NCBI GenBank assembly: GCA_903906315.1
Contig: CAIVJW010000267.1
Location: forward strand, 24,488-88,487
Direction of reading: 5' to 3'
Length of the DNA: 64,000 nucleotides
DNA from: an uncultured delta proteobacterium
Lineage (GTDB): Bacteria; Myxococcota_A; Polyangia; Polyangiales; Polyangiaceae
The position numbers and the translations under genes were made by a program. The notes below the pieces were generated by a model, which saw only the letters and a program-made list of their open reading frames with translations, had not been told where the DNA came from and did not search any database. This document shows, piece after piece, positions 34,717 through 43,045 of the stretch (its first letter is position 1; each line of letters starts with the position of its first letter).

Positions 34717-35756
34717 CTCTCCGGGTCGCCGAGGGCCTCGCGGACCGCGTAGATCGGCTTCTTCTGCGACTCGTGGTAGGTGCGCACCACGAGCTCCCCG
34801 ACCAGGCCGAGGCTCACGAACTGCACGCCGACCATGACGAGCAGGACGGCGAGCATCAGCGCGGGGCGGTCGCGCAGCGGGTGGCCGAGGACGATCTTCT
34901 CGAACGACAGCCAGCCGCCGAGCACGACGCCGAGGAAGCCGGCGAGCAGCCCGAGCCCGCCGAAGACGTGGATGGGGCGCGTGGAGTAGCTGAGCAGGAA
35001 GCGCACGGTCAGGAGGTCGAGGAAGACCTTCATCGTGCGCGACAGGGTGCGAAACAGGCCCGTGTACTTGGACTCTCCGGCCGTGCGCGCGCGGTGGTTG
35101 ACGGGCATCTCGGCGAGGCGGATGCCGAAGCTCGACGCGACGGCCGGCACGAAGCGGTGCAGCTCGCCGTAGAGCCGCACGTTCTTGGCGACGTCGCGGT
35201 GATAGACCTTGAGCGAGCAGCCGTTGTCGTGGACCTCGACGCCGGTGACCTTGCGGATCAGCCAGTTGGCGACGCGCGAGGGGAGCTTGCGCATGACGAG
35301 CGCGTCCTGCCGGTTCACGCGCCAGCCGCTGACGACGTCGAAGCCCTCCTCGGCCTTCACGAGCATCTTCGGGATGTCGGCCGGGTCGTTCTGCAGGTCG
35401 GCGTCGATGGTGATGACCCACTCGCCGCGCGCGCGGTCGAAGCCGGCGGCGAACGCGGGGGTCTGCCCGAAGTTGCGGCGGAAGCGCACGACGCGCAGGC
35501 GCGGCTCGGAGGCGCGGATCTTCTTCAGCGCCTCGAAGCTGCCGTCGGTCGAACCGTCGTCGATGGCGAGGATCTCGAACGGCCGGCCCGTCGCCTCGCA
35601 GCCGGCGACGAGCTCGGCGACCAGGCGCTCGACGTTGTCGATCTCGTTGAAGACCGGGACCACGACGGAGACGTACGGGTCCAAGACGATCGCGAGATCG
35701 GCCCGCGCCTCCTTCGTCGACCTCACCTCGCGGACGGCTTGCTCGATGACGGTCAT
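34713..35756 (-). CDS. Family 2 glycosyltransferase, polyprenyl-phosphate sugar transferase (GtrB/DPM1-like)
   Basis: A 347-residue enzyme that probably moves a sugar from a nucleotide donor to a polyprenyl-phosphate carrier on the cytoplasmic face. The GT-A domain (about 28-250) shows VSVVVPVFNEIDNV, AIDDGSTDGS, FRRNFGQTPAFAAGFDRARG and the metal-binding DAD in TIDADLQNDP, followed by RTAGESKYTGLFRTL. Two C-terminal transmembrane helices (about 272-292 and 308-330) match the GtrB type. The ATG at 35756 starts 7 bases after the epimerase stop, so the two genes form an operon in which the epimerase may supply the donor sugar. Confidence 0.93.
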   Translation of the reverse strand: MTVIEQAVREVRSTKEARADLAIVLDPYVSVVVPVFNEIDNVERLVAELVAGCEATGRPFEILAIDDGSTDGSFEALKKIRASEPRLRVVRFRRNFGQTPAFAAGFDRARGEWVITIDADLQNDPADIPKMLVKAEEGFDVVSGWRVNRQDALVMRKLPSRVANWLIRKVTGVEVHDNGCSLKVYHRDVAKNVRLYGELHRFVPAVASSFGIRLAEMPVNHRARTAGESKYTGLFRTLSRTMKVFLDLLTVRFLLSYSTRPIHVFGGLGLLAGFLGVVLGGWLSFEKIVLGHPLRDRPALMLAVLLVMVGVQFVSLGLVGELVVRTYHESQKKPIYAVREALGDPES

Positions 35757-35763
35757 GGTCGCC

Positions 35764-36702
35764 TCAGCGCGCGAGCAGCGATCGCTGCCACTCGACCTGG
35801 GCCGCGAGCCCCGCACCGAGGGCCACCTTGGGGGCGAACCCGAAGGCCTCGCTCGCGCGCGTCGTGTCGGCCCAGGTGTGTCGCACGTCGCCGGCCTGCG
35901 CCTCGATCCGGTCGAGCTTGAGCGGGCCGACGAGCTCGGTCAGCGTGGCGAGGACCTCGTTCAGCGTCACGCGCGATCCGCCGCCGACGTTGAACACGCC
36001 CGTGACCCCGTCCGCCGCGCACGCCAGGTTCGCGTCGACCGCGTCCGCGATGAAGGTGAAGTCGCGCGTCTGCTCGCCGTCGCCGAAGACCTGGATGGGC
36101 TTGCCCGCCATGGCCGCGGCGATGAACTTGTTGAAGCCCATGTCGGGGCGCTGGCGGGGGCCGTACACGGTGAAGTACCGGAGCGAGGCCGTCGAGAGGC
36201 CGAAGTTCGCCCGGTAGAGCTCGCACAGGTGCTCGGCGGCCAGCTTGGTGACGCCGTACGGCGAGAAGGGGCGCGGGCGGTTCGTCTCGCGCATCGGCAG
36301 CTCGACGTCCTCGCCGTAGACCGACGACGACGACGCGGCGACGACCTTGCGCACCTTCGCGAGCTTGGCGGCCTCGAGCAGCCGCTGGGTCGCGAGCACG
36401 TTGTCGTCGACGTAGGTGGCGAACGTCTCGCCCCAGCTCGCCCGCACCCCGGCTTGCGCCGCCTGGTGCCAGACGACCTCCTGCCCTTCGACGATCGGCG
36501 CGAGGTCGACGCGCGCGAGGTCGGCCTCGACGAGGCGGAAGCGCGGCTCGTCGCGGAGCCTCGTCAGGTTCCGATCCTTGATGGGCCGCGGGTAGTAGTC
36601 GGCGAAGCGATCGACGCCCGTGACCTCGTGGCCGAGGTCGATCAAGCGCTCGGCGAGCGTCGACCCGATGAAGCCTGCGACGCCGGTGACGAGACAACGC
36701 AT
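35764..36702 (-). CDS. NAD-dependent nucleotide-sugar epimerase (UDP-glucuronate/UDP-glucose 4-epimerase-like)
   Basis: A 312-residue extended short-chain dehydrogenase. The NAD motif is GVAGFIG at 7-13. The catalytic region has SSSSVYG and the Y-x-x-x-K pair in SPYGVTKLAAEHL. GVDRFADYYPRPIKDRNL resembles the stretch of CapI/UDP-glucuronate 4-epimerases, where D-Y-Y is followed by a substrate-binding lysine; the branch is otherwise close to UDP-glucose 4-epimerases and UDP-xylose-type enzymes, so the exact sugar is open. It is the first gene of a two-gene operon with the GT2 enzyme and is divergent from the LPG_synthase_TM-type gene. Confidence 0.9.
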   Translation of the reverse strand: MRCLVTGVAGFIGSTLAERLIDLGHEVTGVDRFADYYPRPIKDRNLTRLRDEPRFRLVEADLARVDLAPIVEGQEVVWHQAAQAGVRASWGETFATYVDDNVLATQRLLEAAKLAKVRKVVAASSSSVYGEDVELPMRETNRPRPFSPYGVTKLAAEHLCELYRANFGLSTASLRYFTVYGPRQRPDMGFNKFIAAAMAGKPIQVFGDGEQTRDFTFIADAVDANLACAADGVTGVFNVGGGSRVTLNEVLATLTELVGPLKLDRIEAQAGDVRHTWADTTRASEAFGFAPKVALGAGLAAQVEWQRSLLAR

Positions 36703-36929
36703 CGGAATCCTCGTGGGGCTCGACCCCTGCGGAAATGGGCCAGGTTTGGGGCCACCCGCGGCCCCGCGCGCGGCTCGCGCGAGCCCGGCCCCGAAGCGAG
36801 GCCGGCGCCCGAAAGCGGCGGAAGCCTAGCAGAAGTCCCGAGGGCCCGAGCCGCGGTCGACGCGAATTCGCGGGCGGGGACCTGTGGTAAGGAGCGCCGT
36901 GCCCGCCCGCCCGGCGCGCCGAGCCCCCG

Positions 36930-37994
36930 GTGATCGAGCCCTCCCTCGAACGACGTCGCGACGAAGCCGACCCCGCCCGTGAGCCGACGGGCAAGGGCGG
37001 CCTCGGCGCGTGGCTGCGGCTCGCGCTGCGGCTCGTCGGCCCGGCGCTGCTCGTCGCGGTGCTGCTGCGGATGAAGGACGCGGGCGCGGTCGTGCGCGCG
37101 TGGACGGAGGCCGATCCGTGGCCGCTCGCGATCGCGGTCGTGCTCACGTTCGCCAACCTCTGGCTCAAGATCCTGCGCTGGGGCGTGCTGCTCAGGACGC
37201 AGGGGATCCGCTACCCGCAGCGGCGCGCGTGGGGCGCGTACCTCGGGTCGGCGTACGTCGCCCTGATCACGCCGGGCCGCGTGGGCGACGCGCTCCGCGC
37301 GCAGTACCTGCGACACGACCAGGGCGTCGCCTACGCGGACGGCCTCGCGTCGGTCGTGATGGACCGGCTGTGCGACCTCTACGTGCTCGTCGTGATCGCG
37401 GCGCTCGGCGTCGTGCGGTTCAGCTCCATCCTGGTCGGTCAGCTCGCGTGGGCCGCGTGGGGCACCGTCGCGGCGACGATCCTCGGCCCCCTCCTGCTCC
37501 TCGTCCCCGGCGTGGCCGAGCGCCTGCTCGGCAAGGCGTACGCGAAGCTCGCGAGCGCGCGCTTCGGCAAGGGCGCCGCCCCCGCGCCGGAGGCCGGCGG
37601 CGACGGGCTCGGTCGGTTCCTCGCGGCGCTGCGGTCGCACGTCGGACCGTCGCTCGGTCTCACGATCCCGCTGACGATCGGGGCGTTCCTGATCAACTAC
37701 GCGCAGGCGTGGCTGCTCGCGCGGGCGGTGCACCTCGATCTCACGTTCTTCGATCTGATGTGCCTGCTCTCGATCGCGAGCCTGCTCGGCCTGCTGCCCA
37801 TCTCGATGTCGGGGGTGGGCGTGCGCGAGGTCTTCTTCGCGCTCGCGTTCCCGGTGCTCGGCTACTCGGCCGAACAGGGCGTGAGCTTCGGCCTGCTGGT
37901 CTTCGCGGTGCTGTACCTCGTGATCGTGATCGTCGGCTTCGTGAGCTGGCAGATCTGGCCGCCTCCGTTCGCGGCCGCGCGTCCCTCGCGCTGA
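36930..37994 (+). CDS. LPG_synthase_TM / UPF0104 family membrane protein (flippase-like)
   Basis: A 354-residue integral membrane protein with eight or nine helices. The family signature is present: LKILRWGVLLRTQG, then AYVALITPGRVGDALRAQYL, MDRLCDLYVLVV, and near the end LLGLLPISMSGVGVREVFFALAF. Relatives include the membrane part of lysylphosphatidylglycerol synthase (MprF) and AglD, which act in lipid flipping or glycan assembly. No aminoacyl-transferase domain is attached. The start is GTG at 36930, the only reasonable one after the divergent promoter. It is followed by a DUF2079 gene 82 bases downstream, and the pair is probably co-transcribed. Movement of a lipid-linked sugar is inferred. 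Confidence 0.88.
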   Translation: MIEPSLERRRDEADPAREPTGKGGLGAWLRLALRLVGPALLVAVLLRMKDAGAVVRAWTEADPWPLAIAVVLTFANLWLKILRWGVLLRTQGIRYPQRRAWGAYLGSAYVALITPGRVGDALRAQYLRHDQGVAYADGLASVVMDRLCDLYVLVVIAALGVVRFSSILVGQLAWAAWGTVAATILGPLLLLVPGVAERLLGKAYAKLASARFGKGAAPAPEAGGDGLGRFLAALRSHVGPSLGLTIPLTIGAFLINYAQAWLLARAVHLDLTFFDLMCLLSIASLLGLLPISMSGVGVREVFFALAFPVLGYSAEQGVSFGLLVFAVLYLVIVIVGFVSWQIWPPPFAAARPSR

Positions 37995-38076
37995 CCCGGA
38001 CGCGAGCCTTCGCCGGCCCTGGCCCCGCCCCCCCCGACATTGACGGTGCCGGGACCGTCGAGTAGCGAAGAACGCC

Positions 38077-40086
38077 TTGATCGAAGCAGCCAACGAGCTC
38101 CCGGCGGCGCCCGCCCCGCCGCGCACCTCCCCGGCCGACGGCCTGCTGCCGCGCGCGGCGCGCGCGGCCCGGGACTGGCTCGCGTGGCCGCTGCTCTACG
38201 GCGCGTGCGCGGGCTCGGGCCTGTGGCTCCTGCGCAACCCGGAGCTCGCTGCGGTCGCGTGGACGAACAAGCTCATCGCGGCCGACCGCGCGCTGCTGCA
38301 CTGGTCGGTGGCCGGCGGCGTGATCGCGGTGGCCGCCGTCTACGTCGCCGCGATCGCCGTGCGACGGCTCGCGACCGGCGCGGCCCGCGCGACGGCGACC
38401 GTGGGCGCGATCGATCGCTGGCTGCGCGCGGTCGTCGCGCTGCCGTTCGTCGGCATGCTGCGCGCGCCGGGCATCGAGAGCTCGAGCGCAGAGGTGACGC
38501 TGCTCTACGCCGCGACCGCCGCCGTCGCGGTCGGATCGTCGTTCTACGAGGTCGCGGGCCTCTCGCACCTCCTCGCGCCGCCCGACCCCGACGAGCCGCC
38601 GCCGGGCCTGGGCCGCCGGATCGCGCGCCTCGCGATGCGCGCGGCGGTGCCCCTCGCCGTCCTCGGCCTGTGGGCGTTCTACGGCCTCTTCTTCTCGCGG
38701 CTCAGCATCACGAACCACCACGCGCTGAACACGCACACGATCGACCTCGGCTACTACGACAACATCTTCTTCCAGTCGATCCACGGCAAACCCCTCGGCT
38801 GCTCCTTCATCAAGACGGGCACGCACGAGACGGCGCACTTCGACCCGATCCTCGTCCTCCTGTCGCCGCTCTACCTCCTCTACCAGCGCACGGAGATGAT
38901 CCTCGCGCTGCAGTCCTTCTGGCTCGGATCGGGCGTCGTGCCCGTGTACCTGCTCGCGCGCCGATCGACCGGGAGCCGCCTCTCCGGGCTGACGCTCGCG
39001 GCCATGTTCGTCGCGTACCCCGCGGTCCACGGCGTGAACATGTACGAGTTCCACTCGCTGGCGCTCATCGGGCCGCTCGTCCTGTGGCTGCTCTACTGGC
39101 TCGAAGAGGGCCAGCGCGCCGCGTACTACGTCACCTTCGCCGCGCTCCTGCTCTGCCGCGAGGACGTGCCGCTCCTGCTCTGCTTCGTGGGCCTCTACGC
39201 GCTGCTCACGCACAAGCCCGAGAGCGTCCGCCTCGGCCGCAACACGATCCTCCTCGGCCTCGTCTACTTCGTGGTCGCGAAGGTCGGGTTCATGAAGGGC
39301 AGCGGCATCCTGAACGCCGGCAAGGACGCCTATTCGTACGAGTACTACTACGAGGCCATGAACCCGGGCCGCCTGGGCGTCGGCGGCATCCTCGGCACGA
39401 TCGTGATGAACCCGGTCTTCACGATCAAGACGGCGTTCGAGACGACGAAGCCCGTCTTCCTCCTGCTCCTGTTCCTGCCGCTCGGCTTCCTGCCATTCTT
39501 CGCGCGGCGCGGCCGCGTGATGCTCGTCTACGGGCTGCTCTTCACGCTGCTCGCCTCCCGCGGGCCCGTGTTCACCGTCCACTTCCAGTACACGAGCGTG
39601 ATCTACCCGGTCGCGTTCATGCTCACCGCCGTCGCGCTGCGGCAGGTCGCCGACGGCCCCATCCCGGTGGCGTTCGGGCTCGACGGGCGCAGGTTCGCGT
39701 CGGCGTGGCTCGCCGCGGCGCTCGTCGCCTCGGTGCTCGTGTCCTGGAAGTTCGGCGCGATCGCCGAGAACGGCAGCTTCCGCGGCGGCTTCAGCCGCGT
39801 CGTGCGCGAGCTCTCGGCCGAGCAGCAGGTCAATTACGCCTGGCTCGACGCGACCACGGCGAAGATCCCGCGGTCGGCCAGCGTCGGCACGACGAACCGC
39901 ATCGGCCCGCACGTCTCGAACCGCAAGCAGGCGTTCTTCTACCCGGAGCGCAGCGACGTCGACTACCTCCTGATCGACGAGGCCGAGCTCGGCCAGGGCG
40001 ACCAGGAGAAGCACAACAAGCTCAAGGCAGCCTTCGAGGAGCTCGACCGCCGCGGACGGCTGGCGTTCTACAAGAAGAAGCGCTGA
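38077..40086 (+). CDS. DUF2079 polytopic membrane protein, copy 2
   Basis: A 669-residue paralogue of the protein at 32682, with the same length and order of elements: HTIDLGYYDNIFFQSIHGKPL, GTHETAHFDPILVLLSPLYLLY, VVPVYLLARRS, MYEFHSLALIGPLVL, LCREDVPLLLCFVGL and the C-terminal IGPHVSNRKQAFFYPERSD with LLIDEAELGQGDQEKH. Differences between the copies are spread evenly, so the duplication is old. The TTG at 38077 is taken as start because no ATG or GTG precedes the first helix. Function is unknown; a GT-C-like membrane transferase or regulator of lipid-linked sugars fits the neighbours. Confidence 0.87.
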   Translation: MIEAANELPAAPAPPRTSPADGLLPRAARAARDWLAWPLLYGACAGSGLWLLRNPELAAVAWTNKLIAADRALLHWSVAGGVIAVAAVYVAAIAVRRLATGAARATATVGAIDRWLRAVVALPFVGMLRAPGIESSSAEVTLLYAATAAVAVGSSFYEVAGLSHLLAPPDPDEPPPGLGRRIARLAMRAAVPLAVLGLWAFYGLFFSRLSITNHHALNTHTIDLGYYDNIFFQSIHGKPLGCSFIKTGTHETAHFDPILVLLSPLYLLYQRTEMILALQSFWLGSGVVPVYLLARRSTGSRLSGLTLAAMFVAYPAVHGVNMYEFHSLALIGPLVLWLLYWLEEGQRAAYYVTFAALLLCREDVPLLLCFVGLYALLTHKPESVRLGRNTILLGLVYFVVAKVGFMKGSGILNAGKDAYSYEYYYEAMNPGRLGVGGILGTIVMNPVFTIKTAFETTKPVFLLLLFLPLGFLPFFARRGRVMLVYGLLFTLLASRGPVFTVHFQYTSVIYPVAFMLTAVALRQVADGPIPVAFGLDGRRFASAWLAAALVASVLVSWKFGAIAENGSFRGGFSRVVRELSAEQQVNYAWLDATTAKIPRSASVGTTNRIGPHVSNRKQAFFYPERSDVDYLLIDEAELGQGDQEKHNKLKAAFEELDRRGRLAFYKKKR

Positions 40087-40197
40087 AGGCGCGGACTCAC
40101 GTTCCCCGGCCCGCCGCTCCTCCGCGGCCGGGCGAAGAAGGGCGGAGCCCACCGGAGCACGCTCCGCCGATGCGGGGTCGAAAACGTCGTGCTTGCG

Positions 40198-40228
40198 GGC
40201 GGTCGGCGCCCCGCGGGGCCCGACCGCC
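40198..40228. terminator. Long GC hairpin between convergent genes
   Basis: GGCGGTCGG at 40198-40206 pairs with CCGACCGCC at 40220-40228, enclosing a second self-complementary core GCCCCGCGGGGC. On the minus strand a GTTTTC stretch follows about 10 bases later, so it suits the end of the ferredoxin-fold gene; on the plus strand it could end the DUF2079 transcript. Confidence 0.5.
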
Positions 40229-40232
40229 GCGA

Positions 40233-41417
40233 TCAGGCCTTGCCGTCACCGCCTCCGGCGAGGCGTGCCTTGAGCTCGGCCTGTCGAGCCTTCTTCTCCG
40301 CGATCCGCGCGGCCTTCTCGGGGTCCATCGGCGCCTTCGCCTCGGCCGCGGGCTCCGCAGCCGCGGGCTCCGCAGCCGCGGGCGCGACCTCGGCCGGCGC
40401 GGGATCCGGCTCCGGCGTGGCCTCGGCCTTCGAGGCGTCGGGCGCGGCGCCGCCAGCGGCGAGCTTCGCCTTGAGCTCGGCCTGTCGAGCCTTCTTCTCG
40501 GCGATCCGCGCCGCCTTCTCGGGATCCATCGGCGCCTTCGCCTCGGCCGCCGGCTCGGCCACCGCGGGCTCCGCGACCACGACGGCGGGCGCGGCCTCGG
40601 CCGGCGCGTCGCCCCCCGCGAGCTTCGCCTTGAGCGCGGCCTGACGGGCCTTCTTCTCCGCGATCCGCGCGGCCTTCTCGGGGTCCATCCCCGCGGGCGC
40701 TTCGACGGGCGCGGCCTCGACAGGCGCGGCCTCGACGGCCGGCGCAGCCTCGGCGGCCGGCGCGGCAGCTGCGTCGCCGCCAGCCGCCTTCGCCTTGAGC
40801 GCGGCCTGACGGGCCTTCTTCTCGGCGATCAGCGCGGCCTTCTCGGCGGCCGCATCGCCACCCTCGGCCACCGGTGCGGCCGCTTCGATCGCGGGCGCAG
40901 CGACGGGCGCAGCGGCGACCGCCTCCGGGGCGACCTTCGCGGGAGCAGGCGCCGGCGCAGCCTTCTTCTCGGCGCTCGCCCCGCGAGCCAGCGTCGTGCG
41001 CGTGCCGACCCCCACCGCCTGCGGGTGCCCGAACGGGTACGCGGCGGTGCCGGCGGACGTCGGGCCCTCGAGGCGCAGCGACGCGTCCTCCGTGGGGCGC
41101 GGGTTCGCGGCCAGCACGCGCGGCGTCCCGATGCGCTCGGCGAGGCCCCCCATGGTGAAGACCTCGATATCGCCGAGGATCTGCGCCTTGTTGGCCTGCC
41201 GCTTCCAGCCCTTGGCGCCCCCGAGGCGCTCCCAGAAGCCGGGAGGAGAGACGCTGCCCTCGACGCCCTTCACCCACACGGTGAAGTCGCCGATCGACGT
41301 GCCGGCAAAGGTCGCGCGGCAGACCGAGATGCCGAGCTCCTTCGCGACGTCGCTGATGAGCTTGCCCTTCTCGACCTCGACGACCCGATGCTCGTTCACG
41401 AACGTGACCCGCGGCAT
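40233..41417 (-). CDS. Ferredoxin-fold protein lacking cluster cysteines, with four DPEKAARIAEKKARQAELKAKL repeats in part
   Basis: A 394-residue protein. Residues 1-90 follow a [2Fe-2S] ferredoxin beta-grasp pattern: RVTFVNEHRVVEVEKGKLI, DVAKELGI, then CRATFAGTSIGDFTVWVKG in place of the cysteine loop, and WKRQANKAQILGDIEV at the end. Only one cysteine (C33) remains where four are needed, so it should not bind a cluster. After an Ala/Pro/Glu-rich linker there are four copies of a 26-residue charged helix with the core EKAARIAEKKARQA, at roughly 40264-40328, 40459-40529, 40619-40689 and 40781-40851, separated by Ala/Glu/Pro linkers. Similar basic helices end RnfC/RsxC proteins. The ATG at 41417 is preceded by GAGGCG. 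Role unknown. Confidence 0.75.
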   Translation of the reverse strand: MPRVTFVNEHRVVEVEKGKLISDVAKELGISVCRATFAGTSIGDFTVWVKGVEGSVSPPGFWERLGGAKGWKRQANKAQILGDIEVFTMGGLAERIGTPRVLAANPRPTEDASLRLEGPTSAGTAAYPFGHPQAVGVGTRTTLARGASAEKKAAPAPAPAKVAPEAVAAAPVAAPAIEAAAPVAEGGDAAAEKAALIAEKKARQAALKAKAAGGDAAAAPAAEAAPAVEAAPVEAAPVEAPAGMDPEKAARIAEKKARQAALKAKLAGGDAPAEAAPAVVVAEPAVAEPAAEAKAPMDPEKAARIAEKKARQAELKAKLAAGGAAPDASKAEATPEPDPAPAEVAPAAAEPAAAEPAAEAKAPMDPEKAARIAEKKARQAELKARLAGGGDGKA

Positions 41418-41588
41418 GAACACGCCTCCTCGGCGCGCACGATGGGCCCCCTCGTCGGCCGCGGTCAAGGCCCGGGATCCGAGGAATCGATCACGACCTC
41501 GCGAAGCGAGCGTTCGCACGCGCAAAGGGCCGCGGCGAGCCTGCACGGCTTGCGCGCGGCCCCCGCCGAGGCCCGACGGGGCGCAGGA

Positions 41589-42920
41589 TCAGTGGTGACC
41601 GGTGTCGACGACCACGGTGCCGCCGTTCGCGATCCACTGGAACGAGTCGACGAGGACCGTCGAATCCCAGGCCTGATCGCCGGTGTCCCAGATCGCGAAG
41701 CGGATCGAGACCTCCTGGCCGCCGGTGACGGGCGCCTGCGTCTTCAGCCAGCTCGTCGCGCCGGCGTCGTTCCACGTGTCGAAGCCCGTGCCGGCAAGCT
41801 CCCCCGCGCCGAGCGCGCAGCCCTGGCAGACGTCGAAGAAGGCGATGTTGACGCTGACCGGGTTGGTCTTGCTGTCAAACGAGATGTTGCCGTTGATCGC
41901 ACCCAGCGGCGGCGGGTTGACAAGCGCGATGAACTGATCGTTAAACGACGTGCAGACCCACTCCGGGTACTCGAACGAGTAGAAGTCGAAGAGGAACGAG
42001 TAGCCGGTCGCGTTCGTCGGCGCGCGCAGCTTCACCTCGAGGGCGATGTCGTCGTTGATCTCGCTCGACCCCGCGCAGTTCGGCACGTCCTGGGGGAACC
42101 CGGGCGGCGCCGAGCCGGGGCCGGAGCCGTAGCAGGACAAGGTGCCGCAAGCGTCGGGCTGGCCGGGGATGCGGGCGTTGCCCGAGGACAGGCCGAGCAT
42201 GCGCTTGCCGAGCTGCACGTGGACGTTCGGCCCGAAGCCGTCGAGGATGCCGACCTGCGGCGATTGCCCCGCCGGGCTGCCGTCGGCGCGCACGTACGCG
42301 GCGCTGATCACGCCCCACGTGCCGGGGCTGGCGACCTTGCAGAGGTCGATCGCCCGCGCCCCGTTCATCGCGTCGAAGTCGGCGAGCGCGATCCCGTCGT
42401 CGCAGGTCGTCGCGACGTCGTCGACCTTGCCGTTGCAGTCCTCGTCCGCGGGCGCCGGAATGCCTCCGTCGCCGACCGGCTGATTGACGATCACCTCGAT
42501 CGCCCCGGGGTTCACGTTCTTGTCGCAGTCGTTGCAGTCGCCCTGGGCGGGCGTGAAGCCGTCGCCGTCGGCGTCGTCGTTCGGGCCGCTCTTGCAGAAG
42601 CCCGCGTCCGGCTTGCCGCCGCCCGGCCCGCCGGCGTCGGAGACCGTCGACGTGGTGGTCGTCGTGCCGCCGCCGCCGCCGCCCGATCCGAGGCCGCCCC
42701 CGGCGCCCGTCGCGCCGCCGCCCGATCCGGTGATCGTCGTGACGCCGCCGCCGCCCTGGCCCGATCCGCCCTCGCCGGTGGCGCCGGTGCCATTGCCGGT
42801 CCCATTGCCCGTGCCGACGCCCGTACCCGAGGTGTCGAACACCGCGTCCGAGGTCGCCGGGGAGCACCCGAGCCACCCGGAGAGAGCTCCCACCCAGGCG
42901 ACCAGCACCCGTCGCTTCAT
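41589..42920 (-). CDS. Secreted lipoprotein, choice-of-anchor L-like with metal-binding motif
   Basis: A 443-residue lipoprotein. The signal MKRRVLVAWVGALSGWLGCS ends in a lipobox. A long Gly/Thr/Ser linker (about 25-95, with GTGNGTGNGTG and a TTTTTST run) follows. Residues about 105-160 carry DADGDGFTPAQGDCNDCDKN with DEDCNGKVDD, the Asp-rich putative metal-binding motif. The rest (about 165-443) resembles the choice-of-anchor L domain: LCKVASPGTWGVISAAYV, QVGILDGFGPNVHVQLGKRMLGLSSGNAR, INDDIALEVKLRAPTNATGYSFLFDFYSFEYPEWV. GGAGG seven bases before the ATG fixes the start. It is probably anchored on the cell surface. It is the only clear lipoprotein inside the membrane-glycan block besides the one at 50017. 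Confidence 0.85.
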   Translation of the reverse strand: MKRRVLVAWVGALSGWLGCSPATSDAVFDTSGTGVGTGNGTGNGTGATGEGGSGQGGGGVTTITGSGGGATGAGGGLGSGGGGGGTTTTTSTVSDAGGPGGGKPDAGFCKSGPNDDADGDGFTPAQGDCNDCDKNVNPGAIEVIVNQPVGDGGIPAPADEDCNGKVDDVATTCDDGIALADFDAMNGARAIDLCKVASPGTWGVISAAYVRADGSPAGQSPQVGILDGFGPNVHVQLGKRMLGLSSGNARIPGQPDACGTLSCYGSGPGSAPPGFPQDVPNCAGSSEINDDIALEVKLRAPTNATGYSFLFDFYSFEYPEWVCTSFNDQFIALVNPPPLGAINGNISFDSKTNPVSVNIAFFDVCQGCALGAGELAGTGFDTWNDAGATSWLKTQAPVTGGQEVSIRFAIWDTGDQAWDSTVLVDSFQWIANGGTVVVDTGHH

Positions 42921-43045
42921 GATCGATCCTCCAGCGAAGGATGGTCGCCGGGACCTCGACCGAACGCAAGCCGACACGGTTCGACGACCGACCCGACGCG
43001 AGATGAGTGGCCTCCGCGCCAACCGCGCAGGCGCCCCCGAGCTCT

